Of a stretch of DNA of 64,000 nucleotides, positions 54,964-64,000 are shown piece after piece (the stretch's first letter is position 1; every line of letters starts with the position of its first letter). A program made the position numbers and the translations under genes. Source of the stretch: Winogradskyella sp. (lineage in GTDB: Bacteria; Bacteroidota; Bacteroidia; Flavobacteriales; Flavobacteriaceae); assembly GCF_003712105.1 (NCBI RefSeq), contig NZ_RHLG01000001.1, positions 744,001 through 808,000 of the forward strand. Reading direction: 5' to 3'. The notes beneath the pieces are model-generated. The model made no database searches and was not told where the DNA came from. It saw only the letters and a list, made by a program, of their open reading frames with translations.

Positions 54964-56087
54964 CTCTCTTTAATGTATATCCGTTATTCGATGTTACACC
55001 AGAAAAAGCCGAAGATGTATTTGTTTATGACCAAAACAATATCAAATATCTCGACTTGTATGGTGGGCATGCGGTAATTTCTATTGGTCATTCGCATCCA
55101 GAATATGTGAAGAATATTAGTGAGCAAGTAAGTAAAATGGGGTTTTATAGCAACTCTATTCAAAACCCTTTACAAACTGAATTAGCAAACAAAATAGGTG
55201 AGTTGTCAGGTTGTCCTAATTATGAGTTATTCTTATGTAATTCAGGCGCAGAAGCTAATGAGAATGCATTAAAGCTCGCATCATTTCATACTAATAAATC
55301 TAAGGTTATTGCTTTTAAAAATGGATTTCATGGTAGGACTTCAGCTGCCGTTGCCGCAACAGATAATCCAAAACTAATAGCGCCAATTAATGCACAACAA
55401 GATGTTGAATTAATAGAATTAGGTAATACTGTAGCAGTTGAAAAAGCATTACAAAAAGGAGATGTATGTGCAGTTATTATAGAGTGCATACAAGGGGTTG
55501 GTGGATTAGACGAATGCACAACAGAATTTTATAAAGCATTAGACAACCTCACAAAGAAATATAATACTGTACTTATTGCAGATGAGGTGCAATCTGGCTT
55601 TGGAAGAACAGGAGATTTCTTTGCTTTCCAGAAGCATAATATTACACCCGATATAATTTCAATGGCAAAAGGTATGGGTAATGGCTTCCCTGTTGGTGGT
55701 ATTTTAATTCATCCTAATATTAAAGCGTCTTTCGGATTGCTAGGTACTACTTTTGGTGGTAATCACTTGGCATGTGTTGCTTCGACTACAGTTTTGGATG
55801 TGATAAAACAAGAAGCCTTAATGCAAAATGCTCATGAGATATCTCATTATTTTATTAAAGAAGCACAGTCAATACCTCAAGTTAAAACTATAAAAGGAAG
55901 AGGATTAATGTTGGGGCTTGAATTTGATTTCCCGATTGCTGAATTACGTAAAGCTCTCATTTTTAAACATCACATTTTCACAGGAAGTTCAAAGAATCCA
56001 AACCTGTTAAGAATACTTCCACCTTTAACCATTAAAAAGCAACATATAGATTTATGTATTGAAGCTTTAAAATCAGAACTGAAGTAA
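54960..56087 (+). CDS. argD: Acylornithine aminotransferase
   Basis: A 375-residue class III PLP aminotransferase. The PLP lysine is in DIISMAKGMGNGFPVGGILIHP, and the pyridine-N Asp in VLIADEVQSGFGRTG. FKNGFHGRTSAAVAAT and VIIECIQGVGG are typical. It converts acylglutamate semialdehyde to acylornithine with glutamate. It overlaps proC by 4 bases and argF' by one base. Confidence 0.95.
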   Translation: MTLFNVYPLFDVTPEKAEDVFVYDQNNIKYLDLYGGHAVISIGHSHPEYVKNISEQVSKMGFYSNSIQNPLQTELANKIGELSGCPNYELFLCNSGAEANENALKLASFHTNKSKVIAFKNGFHGRTSAAVAATDNPKLIAPINAQQDVELIELGNTVAVEKALQKGDVCAVIIECIQGVGGLDECTTEFYKALDNLTKKYNTVLIADEVQSGFGRTGDFFAFQKHNITPDIISMAKGMGNGFPVGGILIHPNIKASFGLLGTTFGGNHLACVASTTVLDVIKQEALMQNAHEISHYFIKEAQSIPQVKTIKGRGLMLGLEFDFPIAELRKALIFKHHIFTGSSKNPNLLRILPPLTIKKQHIDLCIEALKSELK

Positions 56088-57022
56088 TGAAAAAGTATAC
56101 GAGCATAAACGACATTGACAACCTTCAGCAAACGCTTCAAGAAGCTATTACGTTGAAGAAAAGCCCTTTTCAATTTGAAACATTAGGTAAGCATAAAACC
56201 CTAATTATGCTTTTTTTCAATGCAAGTTTGCGTACGCGCTTAAGCACAGAAAAAGCTGCAAAAAATTTGGGCATGCAAGTCATGGTGTTAAATGTTAGTG
56301 ATGCTTGGAAGTTAGAGTTTGAAGATGGTACAGTTATGAATCTTGATACAGCCGAGCACATTAAAGATGCTGCTAAAGTCTTATCTCAATATGCAGATGT
56401 TATTGCAGTTAGAGCATTTCCAAGTTTAAAGGATAAGCAGAAAGACGAATCAGAATATATTATCAATAGTCTAGTGACTCATGCATCAGTACCAATAATC
56501 AGCATGGAAAGCGCCACTGGACATCCATTACAAGGATTGGCAGATGCCTTGACTATTGAGGAATTTAAAACCAAAAAGCGACCCAAAGTGGTGTTGTCAT
56601 GGGCACCACATCCAAAAGCATTACCACAAGCAGTTCCCAATTCCTTTGCAAAAATAATGCAACACTTAGATGTGGATTTTTGTATAACCCATCCTAAAGG
56701 TTATGAGCTAAATCCGGAAATAACAAAAGATGTTCCGATAGTGTATAATCAAGAAGAAGCACTAAAAGATGCAGACTTTGTTTATGTTAAAAACTGGAGT
56801 AGTTATATGGATTATGGCAAGGTTTTAAGTCAAGATACAAGCTGGATGATGACTAAGACTAAGTTAGGCAATGCTAAGTTTATGCATTGTCTACCAGTAA
56901 GACGAAATGTAGTTGTAGAAGATGCTGTACTGGATAGTGAAAGCTCTATAGTTATAGAACAAGCAAACAATCGCACGTATTCAGCACAGATTGTATTAAA
57001 AAGTATATTGAAAAGTTTATAA
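56087..57022 (+). CDS. argF': N-acylornithine carbamoyltransferase, probably succinyl-specific
   Basis: A 311-residue transcarbamylase of the acylornithine type. The carbamoyl-phosphate motif is FFNASLRTRLSTEKAAKNLG, followed by HPLQGLADALTIEEF, WAPHPKALPQAVPNS and FMHCLPVRRNVVV. In the segment NLDTAEHIKD, Ala89 occupies the position that is Glu92 in the Xanthomonas N-acetyl enzyme and Pro90 in the Bacteroides fragilis N-succinyl enzyme. From memory of mutational work, replacing that Glu with Ala, Ser, Pro or Val switches the enzyme to succinylornithine, so succinyl specificity is predicted. argB follows after a repeat-bearing gap. Confidence 0.93.
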   Translation: MKKYTSINDIDNLQQTLQEAITLKKSPFQFETLGKHKTLIMLFFNASLRTRLSTEKAAKNLGMQVMVLNVSDAWKLEFEDGTVMNLDTAEHIKDAAKVLSQYADVIAVRAFPSLKDKQKDESEYIINSLVTHASVPIISMESATGHPLQGLADALTIEEFKTKKRPKVVLSWAPHPKALPQAVPNSFAKIMQHLDVDFCITHPKGYELNPEITKDVPIVYNQEEALKDADFVYVKNWSSYMDYGKVLSQDTSWMMTKTKLGNAKFMHCLPVRRNVVVEDAVLDSESSIVIEQANNRTYSAQIVLKSILKSL

Positions 57023-57038
57023 ATATTAAAAATCTTGC

Positions 57039-57104
57039 TGTCGTATTGAGCACAGTCGAAATAGCGAGACTTAAAAAATCCTCTCAACTGCACTTGAGGT
57101 GACA
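57039..57104. repeat. Dispersed repeat pair in the argF'-argB gap
   Basis: TGTCGTATTGAGCACAGTCG (57039-57058) and an inverted partner ACTGCACTTGAGGTGACA (57087-57104) form an imperfect inverted repeat. The core is the same family as at 18825 and 26291. It sits within the operon, so it would be transcribed as a stem-loop. Confidence 0.65.
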
Positions 57105-57112
57105 AATAAAAA

Positions 57113-57889
57113 ATGAAAACACTTAAAGTCATAAAAATAGGCGGAAACATCATCAATGATGACGCAGCTTTGCGTCAATTTTTAGAGCAATTTTCAAAAC
57201 TTGAAGGCCTAAAGGTACTTGTGCATGGTGGTGGTAAATTGGCAACTGAACTTGCTACTAAAATAGGTGTTGAGGTAAAAATGATCAATGGAAGACGTAT
57301 AACCGATGCTGATACGTTAGATATAATAACTATGGTTTATGCAGGAAAAATCAATAAGACCATTGTTGCTTATTTACAAGCTAACAATTGTAATGCTATT
57401 GGGTTTGCAGGAGCAGATGGTAATACAATTATTTCTGATAAACGTCCTGTTAAAGAAGTAGATTTTGGTTTTGTAGGCGATGTTAAAACTGTAAACACAA
57501 AAACCCTTGATATCGTATTAAATGGTAATATAATTCCTGTATTTTGTGCCATAACACACGATGGTAATGGTCAATTGCTTAATACTAATGCAGACACTAT
57601 TGCTTCAGAATTGGCTATCGGTCTTACAAAGAATTATGAAGTTGAGCTTTATTATTGTTTTGAAAAACAAGGTGTTTTAAAAGATGTAAATAACGAAGAT
57701 TCAGTTATTGAAATTATAAGTACAAATACGTATCAATCGCTAATAGAAGAAGGCGTTATAGCTGATGGTATGCTGCCTAAATTAGATAATTGTATGCATG
57801 CTTTAAAGCATCATGTTGCTAAGGTATGTATTGGTAAACCAGAGATGCTATTTCAAAAGAATTTAAAATTCACAACAATTAAAAAATGA
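57113..57889 (+). CDS. argB: N-acylglutamate kinase
   Basis: A 258-residue amino-acid kinase. Phosphate-binding glycines lie in KIGGNIINDD and LVHGGGKLATELATKIGVEVKMINGRRITD, and the nucleotide site includes ADGMLPKLDNCMHAL. It phosphorylates acylglutamate. There is no long N-terminal helix as in arginine-inhibited kinases, so feedback inhibition by arginine is less likely. It is separated from argF' by 90 bases holding a repeat and overlaps argE by 4 bases. Confidence 0.94.
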   Translation: MKTLKVIKIGGNIINDDAALRQFLEQFSKLEGLKVLVHGGGKLATELATKIGVEVKMINGRRITDADTLDIITMVYAGKINKTIVAYLQANNCNAIGFAGADGNTIISDKRPVKEVDFGFVGDVKTVNTKTLDIVLNGNIIPVFCAITHDGNGQLLNTNADTIASELAIGLTKNYEVELYYCFEKQGVLKDVNNEDSVIEIISTNTYQSLIEEGVIADGMLPKLDNCMHALKHHVAKVCIGKPEMLFQKNLKFTTIKK

Positions 57890-58950
57890 ACCGTAAAGAA
57901 TTAACAGAAAAAGCGATAAATCTTCTTAAAAACCTGATTGAAACACCATCGTTTTCATCCGAAGAAGACAACACGGCAAAGCTCATAGAAAACTGGTTTG
58001 TGAGTTATAATATTCCTTATAAGCGTACTAAACATAATGTATGGGCTATTAATAAACATTTTAATAAAAACAAACAAACCCTACTTTTAAATTCGCACCA
58101 CGATACGGTAAAACCTAATAATGGTTACACAAAAGACCCATTTAAAGCTATTGTAGAAGATGGTAAATTGTTTGGTTTAGGCAGCAACGATGCAGGCGGA
58201 TGTTTGGTATCGTTATTAGCGACCTTTACATATTTTTATAAAAAGAAAAACCTTGATTACAACTTGGTAATCGTTGCATCAGCTGAAGAAGAGAGTAGTG
58301 GACCTGATGGATTAAATAGCATGTTGAAGGTTATTCCAAAGGTAGATGTAGCTATTGTTGGAGAACCAACATTAATGAATTTAGCCGTTGCCGAAAAAGG
58401 TTTAGTCGTATTCGATGCTAAAGTAAAAGGCACACCAAGTCATGCAGCACATCCCAATAATGACAATGCTATTTATAACACTATTGATGTTCTAAATTGG
58501 TTTAAAACCTATCAGTTTGAAAAAAAATCACCCGTATTAGGCGATGTAAAGATGACAGTTACACAAATAAATGCTGGCAAGCAACATAATGCTGTACCTG
58601 CTGAAGTAGAGTTGGTAATTGATGTACGTGTTAATGATAAATACACCAATGAGGATATAGCAAAAATTTTAGAACAAAAATCACCTTGTACAAGTATTAA
58701 AGCCCGTAGTTTAAGACTCAACTCGTCATCTATTCCTATTAGTCATCCATTAGTAGAAGCTGGTATAGAATTAGGTCGTGAAACTTATGGTTCACCAACC
58801 TTATCAGATCAAGCAGTATTGAGCTGCCCGTCTTTAAAATTAGGGCCAGGAGACAGCACGCGTTCGCATACAGCGGATGAATTTATTTATTTAAATGAAA
58901 TAGAAGAAGGCATCGAAATTTACATAAAATTATTAGAGAAAGTATTATAA
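57886..58950 (+). CDS. argE: M20-family acylornithine/acylcitrulline deacylase
   Basis: A 354-residue M20 metallopeptidase. Zinc ligands are in LLLNSHHDTVKP, GLGSNDAGGCLVS and ASAEEESSGPDGLNS, with the lid domain between about 170 and 280 and the late His in SRSHTADEFIYL-type context (DSTRSHTADE). In a pathway that carbamoylates acylornithine, its substrate should be acylcitrulline (succinyl or acetyl) rather than acylornithine. It overlaps argB by 4 bases. Confidence 0.9.
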   Translation: MNRKELTEKAINLLKNLIETPSFSSEEDNTAKLIENWFVSYNIPYKRTKHNVWAINKHFNKNKQTLLLNSHHDTVKPNNGYTKDPFKAIVEDGKLFGLGSNDAGGCLVSLLATFTYFYKKKNLDYNLVIVASAEEESSGPDGLNSMLKVIPKVDVAIVGEPTLMNLAVAEKGLVVFDAKVKGTPSHAAHPNNDNAIYNTIDVLNWFKTYQFEKKSPVLGDVKMTVTQINAGKQHNAVPAEVELVIDVRVNDKYTNEDIAKILEQKSPCTSIKARSLRLNSSSIPISHPLVEAGIELGRETYGSPTLSDQAVLSCPSLKLGPGDSTRSHTADEFIYLNEIEEGIEIYIKLLEKVL

Positions 58951-58958
58951 GACAGAAA

Positions 58959-58983
58959 AAGAAGCAAGAGATAAGAAGCAAGA
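58959..58983 (+). repeat. Short direct repeat AAGAAGCAAGA x2
   Basis: The 11-base unit occurs at 58959-58969 and 58973-58983, in the 122-base gap between argE and argH. Its origin is unclear; it may be a remnant of a dispersed element. Confidence 0.5.
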
Positions 58984-59072
58984 CTTTGTGATAAGGAACA
59001 GATGTCTATATTCTAAAAGCGAAGCAGTCTTTAATCTTGATTCTTAAATTGTAAGAATTAAAATTTGTAAAC

Positions 59073-60347
59073 ATGAAACTCTGGGACAAAGGCATTTCGA
59101 TAGACCAAAAAATTGAACAATTTACAGTTGGTAATGATAGAGAAATAGACATTCATATTGCAAAGTACGATATACAAGCATCACTTGCGCATGCAAAAAT
59201 GCTTCAACGTATAGGATTAATGTCTTCTGAAGAATTACAACAGCTAGAAATTGGCTTGAACGATTTATATCTTGAAATTGAAGAAGGCACATTTATTATA
59301 GAAACACAGTTTGAAGATGTACACTCCAAGATAGAATACGAGCTTACAAGGCAATTTGGTGATGTAGGCAAGAAGATACATACGGCTCGTTCTAGAAATG
59401 ATCAGGTTTTAGTGGCTTTGCAATTATACTATAAAGACCAGCTAAAGGAAATTGGTTCAAAAGTAGAGAAGCTTTTCGATACCTTATTAAATTTATCGGA
59501 TACATATAAAGACAAGTTGCTTCCTGGATATACACATTTGCAAGTTGCTATGCCATCGTCTTTTGGATTATGGTTTTCGGCGTATGCAGAGCTACTTATT
59601 GATGATGTGCATGTGCTTAATGCCGTAAAAAACATTGTAGATCAAAACCCACTAGGTTCGGCTGCAGGTTATGGAAGTTCTTTTCCTATCGATCGAGACT
59701 TTACTACTAGCGAGCTAGATTTTTCTACTTTAAAATATAATGTAGTGGCCGCACAATTAAGTAGAGGAAAAAGTGAACGCGCTATTGCTAATGCATTAAG
59801 CAGCTTAAGTAATACAATAGCAAGATTTGCAATGGATGTTTGCTTATATATGAGTCAAAATTTTGGATTTATTAGTTTCCCTGATGCACTCACAACAGGA
59901 AGCAGTATTATGCCACATAAAAAGAATCCAGACGTATTTGAGCTCCTTAGAGGCAAAAGCAACAAAATACAAGCATTACCAACTGAAATGCTACTTATTA
60001 CTAATAATTTACCAAGTGGTTATCATAGAGATTTTCAATTACTAAAGGAGAACATGATTGGCGCTTTTGAAGATTTAAAGGACATTTTAGATATCTGTAA
60101 TTATGCCATTAAACAGGTTGTTGTAAAGGATGTGGATTTAACGGATGAAAAATATAAATACCTATTTACAGTTGACAGTATCAACAATCTTGTTGTGGAA
60201 GGTATGAGCTTTAGAGATGCTTACCAACAAATAGGCCAGCAAGTACAAGAAGACACTTACAAGCCAGATAGTAATAAAACGCACACCCATGTGGGAAGTA
60301 TAGGAAATTTATGTTTGGATAAGATTAGAGATAAATTTCCCAAATAA
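59073..60347 (+). CDS. argH: Argininosuccinate lyase
   Basis: A 424-residue lyase of the fumarase/aspartase superfamily. The signature GSSIMPHKKNPDVFELLRGK is complete, and the N-terminal HTARSRNDQV and TPGYTHLQ-like region (LPGYTHLQVAMPSS) are present. It splits argininosuccinate to arginine and fumarate, the last step of the pathway. It ends the operon at a bidirectional terminator. Confidence 0.95.
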   Translation: MKLWDKGISIDQKIEQFTVGNDREIDIHIAKYDIQASLAHAKMLQRIGLMSSEELQQLEIGLNDLYLEIEEGTFIIETQFEDVHSKIEYELTRQFGDVGKKIHTARSRNDQVLVALQLYYKDQLKEIGSKVEKLFDTLLNLSDTYKDKLLPGYTHLQVAMPSSFGLWFSAYAELLIDDVHVLNAVKNIVDQNPLGSAAGYGSSFPIDRDFTTSELDFSTLKYNVVAAQLSRGKSERAIANALSSLSNTIARFAMDVCLYMSQNFGFISFPDALTTGSSIMPHKKNPDVFELLRGKSNKIQALPTEMLLITNNLPSGYHRDFQLLKENMIGAFEDLKDILDICNYAIKQVVVKDVDLTDEKYKYLFTVDSINNLVVEGMSFRDAYQQIGQQVQEDTYKPDSNKTHTHVGSIGNLCLDKIRDKFPK

Positions 60348-60378
60348 AAAAACACCCACAAAGGTGAGTGTTTTCCAA
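60347..60378. terminator. Bidirectional terminator between argH and leuB
   Basis: AAAACACCCAC (60349-60359), loop AAAG, GTGAGTGTTTT (60364-60374): an 11-base stem with one mismatch, with A-run and T-run on either side. It serves both convergent operons. Confidence 0.8.
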
Positions 60379-60404
60379 TCTAATTAAAGTATAAAAATAT
60401 AAAC

Positions 60405-61520
60405 TTAAATAATTGTGCTTTGCCCCATATGCACGTTGGTAAAATTGATATTGCTATCTTCTTGATTAAGGATATAATCAGCAATAAAGTCTCCAACTTT
60501 AGATGTACTAAATGGGTTATCTGGGTTAATATCTTGGGTAGTAATACCTAATTCTAACGATTTTTCTACTGCTCGCTCAATAGCCTCAGCTTCTTCTGTA
60601 AGCCCTAAATGATTAAGTAACATAGCAGCAGATAAAATAGATGCTAAAGGATTGGCAATATCTTTTCCTGCGCCTTGCGGAAAAGATCCATGAATAGGCT
60701 CGAATAAAGCATTGTCTTTGCCAATTGAAGCAGAAGCAAGTAAACCTATTGAACCTCCAATAACACTAGCCTCATCACTGATGATATCGCCAAAAAGATT
60801 TTCGGTTAAAATAACATCAAACTGTTTAGGATTTAAAATTAGTTGCATAGCTGCATTATCTACAAACAAGAAATCTAATTCTACATCAGGGTATTGAGGC
60901 CCCATGGCGGTTACTGTTTTTCTCCAAAGGCGAGAAGTTTCTAGGACATTGGCCTTATCAACTAAAGTGAGTTTTTTTCTTCGCTTTTGGGCTTCTTTAA
61001 ATGCGAGGTGAGCCATGCGCTCAATTTCCTCAACAGAATATTTACAACCATCTGATGCGACTTGACCATCTTCACTTAAATGCTTTTCGCCAAAATAAAT
61101 TCCTCCTGTTAATTCTCTATAAATAGAGATATCAGTGCCACTTATGATATGACGTTTTAAAGGTGACTTACCAATTAATTCTTCATAAGCTTTTACAGGA
61201 CGAATGTTGCAAAACAAGCCTAGAGATTTACGTAATCTTAGTAATCCTTGTTCTGGTCTTACTTTAGCAGATGGATCATTATCGTATTTAGGGTCACCAA
61301 TAGCACCAAACAAAATGGCATCTGCAGCTTCACAGGCATCAAGTGTTTCTTCTGGAAGTGGGTTGCCAGTTTTATCAATGGCAATAGCGCCCATAAGCGC
61401 TTCTTTGTACTTAAAAGTATGATTGTAAATATCTGCTATAGCTTCTAAAGCCTTTTTTGCTTGAGCCGTAACTTCTGGTCCGATACCATCACCTGGTAAT
61501 ATGGCAATATTATATGTCAT
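60405..61520 (-). CDS. leuB: 3-isopropylmalate dehydrogenase
   Basis: A 371-residue decarboxylating dehydrogenase. The family motif ILTENLFGDIISDEASVIGGSIGLLASASIG includes the metal-binding Asp residues, and LFCNIRPVKAYEEL and DISIYRELTGGIYFG line the substrate site. It turns 3-isopropylmalate into 2-ketoisocaproate with NAD+. It overlaps leuD by one base and is the last gene of leuA-leuC-leuD-leuB. Confidence 0.96.
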   Translation of the reverse strand: MTYNIAILPGDGIGPEVTAQAKKALEAIADIYNHTFKYKEALMGAIAIDKTGNPLPEETLDACEAADAILFGAIGDPKYDNDPSAKVRPEQGLLRLRKSLGLFCNIRPVKAYEELIGKSPLKRHIISGTDISIYRELTGGIYFGEKHLSEDGQVASDGCKYSVEEIERMAHLAFKEAQKRRKKLTLVDKANVLETSRLWRKTVTAMGPQYPDVELDFLFVDNAAMQLILNPKQFDVILTENLFGDIISDEASVIGGSIGLLASASIGKDNALFEPIHGSFPQGAGKDIANPLASILSAAMLLNHLGLTEEAEAIERAVEKSLELGITTQDINPDNPFSTSKVGDFIADYILNQEDSNINFTNVHMGQSTII

Positions 61521-62101
61521 TAGTCTAATTGAGCCTCAAAGGCTTTAATTTTATCTGATTTACTAATTAAAAATTCGATGTCGTCATACCCATTAATTAG
61601 GCATAGTTTTTTATATGGGTCAATATCAAAATCTACTGTTCCTACAGGAGTCTCTAAAGTTTGCGTTTCAAGATTTACTGTAAGTTCTGCAATCGGATTC
61701 TCTTCAACATGGGTTATAATACGCTTTAAAAAATCTGCAGAGACTTGTATGGGTAACATGCCATTATTTAAAGCATTGCCTTTAAAAATATCAGCAAAGA
61801 AACTTGAAATAATGACCTTAAAACCATAGTCCGCTAAAGCCCAAGCTGCATGTTCACGACTAGAGCCACAACCAAAATTGTCTCCGGCAATTAAAATTTG
61901 ACCTCTATATTTTGTACTATTTAATACAAAGGAGTCATTAGGGCTTCCGTTTTTTTCGTAGCGCCAATCTCTAAATAAATTATCGCCAAATCCTTTTTTG
62001 TCTGTTGCTTTTAAAAAACGCGCAGGAATAATTTGGTCTGTATCAATATTTTCAACCGGAAGTGGAATGGCACGAGATGTTACTATTTTAAATGGTGTCA
62101 T
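61520..62101 (-). CDS. leuD: 3-isopropylmalate dehydratase, small subunit
   Basis: A 193-residue swivelling-domain subunit. [20 protein letters not shown] and [34 protein letters not shown] are the signatures. With LeuC it isomerises isopropylmalate. Stop-start overlap of one base with leuB, and 7 bases from leuC. Confidence 0.96.
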   Translation of the reverse strand: MTPFKIVTSRAIPLPVENIDTDQIIPARFLKATDKKGFGDNLFRDWRYEKNGSPNDSFVLNSTKYRGQILIAGDNFGCGSSREHAAWALADYGFKVIISSFFADIFKGNALNNGMLPIQVSADFLKRIITHVEENPIAELTVNLETQTLETPVGTVDFDIDPYKKLCLINGYDDIEFLISKSDKIKAFEAQLD

Positions 62102-62108
62102 TCTGTTC

Positions 62109-63491
62109 TTAGTTTAGATGTTTAGTAATATCAATTATTTTTCCTTCAATTGCTGTGGCTGCTGCTACTAATGGACTAGCCAAAATAGTTCGAGAGCCTT
62201 GTCCTTGACGTCCTTCAAAATTTCTGTTAGATGTAGATACGCAATATTCATCTCTAGGAATTTTATCTTCATTCATAGCCAAACAAGCAGAACATCCTGG
62301 CTGACGTAATTCGAAACCTGAGTTTTCAAAAATGCTTAAAAGACCTTCCTCTTGTATTTGATGAGCAACTTGTTGAGATCCTGGAACTAACCAAGCAGTT
62401 ACATTATCAGCCTTTCGCTTTCCTTTGATATAACTCGCTGCAAGTCTAAAATCTTCTATTCTAGAGTTGGTGCAACTTCCTATAAACACAAAGTTTATGG
62501 GTTTACCGATTAAAGATTCACCTTTTTTAAAATTCATATATGCTAATGACTTTTCGAAAGAAGCATCATTATATTCAGGAATATGCTCTGTTATTTTTAT
62601 TCCCATTCCTGGGTTAGTACCATAGGTAACCATTGGCGCGATATCTTCTGCATCAAAATGATATTCTTTATCAAAGATTGCATCTACATCAGAAGGCAAT
62701 GTTTTCCAATAGGCTATTTTGGCTTCTAAATCTTTTCCGGTTGGAGCAAATTTTCGTCCTGAAACGTAATCAAAAGTCGTTTGGTCTGGCGCAATCATTC
62801 CACCACGAGCACCCATTTCAATACTCATATTACAAACAGTCATACGGCCTTCCATAGACATGTTCTCGAACACGTCTCCGGCATATTCACAGAAATACCC
62901 CGTGCCTGCATTAGTACCAATTTTTGAAATGATATAAAGAATAACATCTTTTGGTGTCACGCCTTTATTCAATTTACCATTTACATTTACACGCAGACTT
63001 TTAGGCTTTTTAAGCAGTAAACATTGGCTAGCAAATACCTGTGCTACTTGACTTGTACCGATACCAAATGCTATTGTTCCAAATGCGCCGTGAGTTGAAG
63101 TATGGCTATCACCACAAACGATAGTCATTCCTGGTTGTGTGATACCTAATTCTGGAGCCATGACGTGTACAATGCCGTTATATTCATGACCTAATCCATA
63201 CAGTGTAATGTTATTTTCTTTACAATTCTCAGAGAGTTGTTGTAACTGGTTTTTAGATAATGGATCTTTAACTGGTAAATGCTGATCTTTGGTGGGTGTG
63301 TTATGGTCAGCAGTAGCAACAATTTTATCTGGACGAGCAATAGGAATATTTCGCTCTCGTAACTCGTTGAATGCTTGTGGACTCGTTACTTCGTGAATGA
63401 GATGTTTATCTATATAAAGTATTTGTGGTCCATTTTCAACAGTATCTACCACATGCGCATCCCAAACCTTATCGAATAATGTTTTTCCCAT
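62109..63491 (-). CDS. leuC: 3-isopropylmalate dehydratase, large subunit
   Basis: A 460-residue aconitase-family subunit. The 4Fe-4S cysteines are in [14 protein letters not shown] and [42 protein letters not shown] is typical. It starts one base into the leuA stop (TAATG) and precedes leuD by 7 bases. Confidence 0.96.
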   Translation of the reverse strand: MGKTLFDKVWDAHVVDTVENGPQILYIDKHLIHEVTSPQAFNELRERNIPIARPDKIVATADHNTPTKDQHLPVKDPLSKNQLQQLSENCKENNITLYGLGHEYNGIVHVMAPELGITQPGMTIVCGDSHTSTHGAFGTIAFGIGTSQVAQVFASQCLLLKKPKSLRVNVNGKLNKGVTPKDVILYIISKIGTNAGTGYFCEYAGDVFENMSMEGRMTVCNMSIEMGARGGMIAPDQTTFDYVSGRKFAPTGKDLEAKIAYWKTLPSDVDAIFDKEYHFDAEDIAPMVTYGTNPGMGIKITEHIPEYNDASFEKSLAYMNFKKGESLIGKPINFVFIGSCTNSRIEDFRLAASYIKGKRKADNVTAWLVPGSQQVAHQIQEEGLLSIFENSGFELRQPGCSACLAMNEDKIPRDEYCVSTSNRNFEGRQGQGSRTILASPLVAAATAIEGKIIDITKHLN

Positions 63492-64000
63492 TAAGCAGAA
63501 ATTATTTGTGCATAAACATTACTTGTTTCAATAATTTGATGAATGTCATTATCTTCAATTTCTTTCTTCTTATCAGCGAAATTCAAGAAGTTTTGATACA
63601 CATCATCTAACTGAAGCTTAGTTAATTCGTAGCCTACTTTTTTAGCTCGGTATGCCAAAGCAGCTCTTCCGCTACGAGCAGTTAAAACTATAGCTGATTC
63701 TGTAACACCAACATCTTTTGGATCTATAATTTCGTAAGTCTCACGATTTTTTATGACACCATCTTGATGTATTCCAGAACTATGTGCAAACGCATTAGCA
63801 CCAACAATAGCCTTGTTTGGTTGTACATAAACTCCCATACTATCTGATACTAATTGACTTATGCCATATAGCATGGACGTATTGATATTGGTATCTAAAT
63901 TTAAGTATGGATGTTGTTTCAAAATCATCACTACTTCTTCTAAAGACGTATTACCAGCACGTTCTCCAATGCCATTTATAGTGCACTCTATTTGGCGTGC
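63491..64000 (-). CDS. leuA: 2-isopropylmalate synthase (3' part; start lies beyond the window)
   Basis: Only the last 169 codons are inside the window. The frame stays open to the window edge with [19 protein letters not shown], a hallmark of 2-isopropylmalate synthase, followed by [20 protein letters not shown] with the metal/catalytic His residues. It condenses 2-ketoisovalerate with acetyl-CoA. The protein ends soon after ([14 protein letters not shown]), so the C-terminal leucine-sensing regulatory domain of long LeuA enzymes is absent. It overlaps leuC by one base. Confidence 0.93.
   Translation of the reverse strand, partial: ARQIECTINGIGERAGNTSLEEVVMILKQHPYLNLDTNINTSMLYGISQLVSDSMGVYVQPNKAIVGANAFAHSSGIHQDGVIKNRETYEIIDPKDVGVTESAIVLTARSGRAALAYRAKKVGYELTKLQLDDVYQNFLNFADKKKEIEDNDIHQIIETSNVYAQIISA

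Overview
The window looks like chromosome of a marine-type member of the Flavobacteriaceae (Bacteroidota). The evidence is low GC content, promoters of the Bacteroidota pattern (TTTG, 19 bases, TAnnTTTG), many SPII lipoproteins and Sus-independent TonB/beta-barrel outer-membrane proteins, an acylornithine-type (not ornithine-type) transcarbamylase, a class II 499-residue IlvC, and a dispersed TTGAGCGnAGTCGAA-type repeat that I associate with this family. The genus cannot be fixed from sequence reading alone. No insertion sequence, prophage or CRISPR array was seen, and there is one tRNA (Asn).

Layout. 0-12 kb: envelope and general genes (a secreted BNR/sortilin-like protein, HemJ, an NtrY-like histidine kinase, a crotonase, a radical SAM protein) and a lipoprotein pair of vanadium-haloperoxidase type plus FG-GAP/UnbV type. 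12-16 kb: AraC regulator with a tiny overlapping gene, HD hydrolase, PlsC-like acyltransferase, bacilliredoxin, TerB-DnaJ protein. 16-24 kb: a metal island with a TonB receptor, periplasmic thioredoxin, DtxR/MntR-type regulator, ZIP transporter, and opposite to them feoA-feoB-FeoB-associated protein. A good DtxR-type palindrome (TTAG-N6-CTAA) overlaps the TonB receptor promoter. 24-33 kb: SCO protein, RseP, tRNA-Asn with a duplicated 3' end and a decayed GIY-YIG-like fragment, a membrane LytTR regulator, then a cytochrome c lipoprotein followed by two copies of a YceI / OB-fold / DUF5777-type barrel module.

33-64 kb is a long amino-acid/nitrogen block: porin-amtB, gltB-gltD, ilvD-ilvB-ilvN-ilvC-(ABM protein)-ilvA, gapN, the arginine operon (GNAT-argG-argC-proC-argD-argF'-argB-argE-argH), and on the other strand leuA(partial)-leuC-leuD-leuB. 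Ammonium enters by AmtB, is fixed through glutamate synthase, and glutamate then feeds arginine, proline and branched-chain amino-acid synthesis.

The most interesting item is the 420-base stretch between the gapN terminator and the arginine operon. It encodes two short reading frames of 22 and 31 codons that end in arginine runs (RFRRR-stop and VRRRIPRRP-stop), followed by mutually exclusive stem-loops. This looks like a tandem, ribosome-mediated arginine attenuator. The transcarbamylase has Ala at the position that separates N-acetyl from N-succinyl substrates, which predicts a succinylated pathway and makes the first gene, a Cys-rich GNAT, a candidate acylglutamate synthase.
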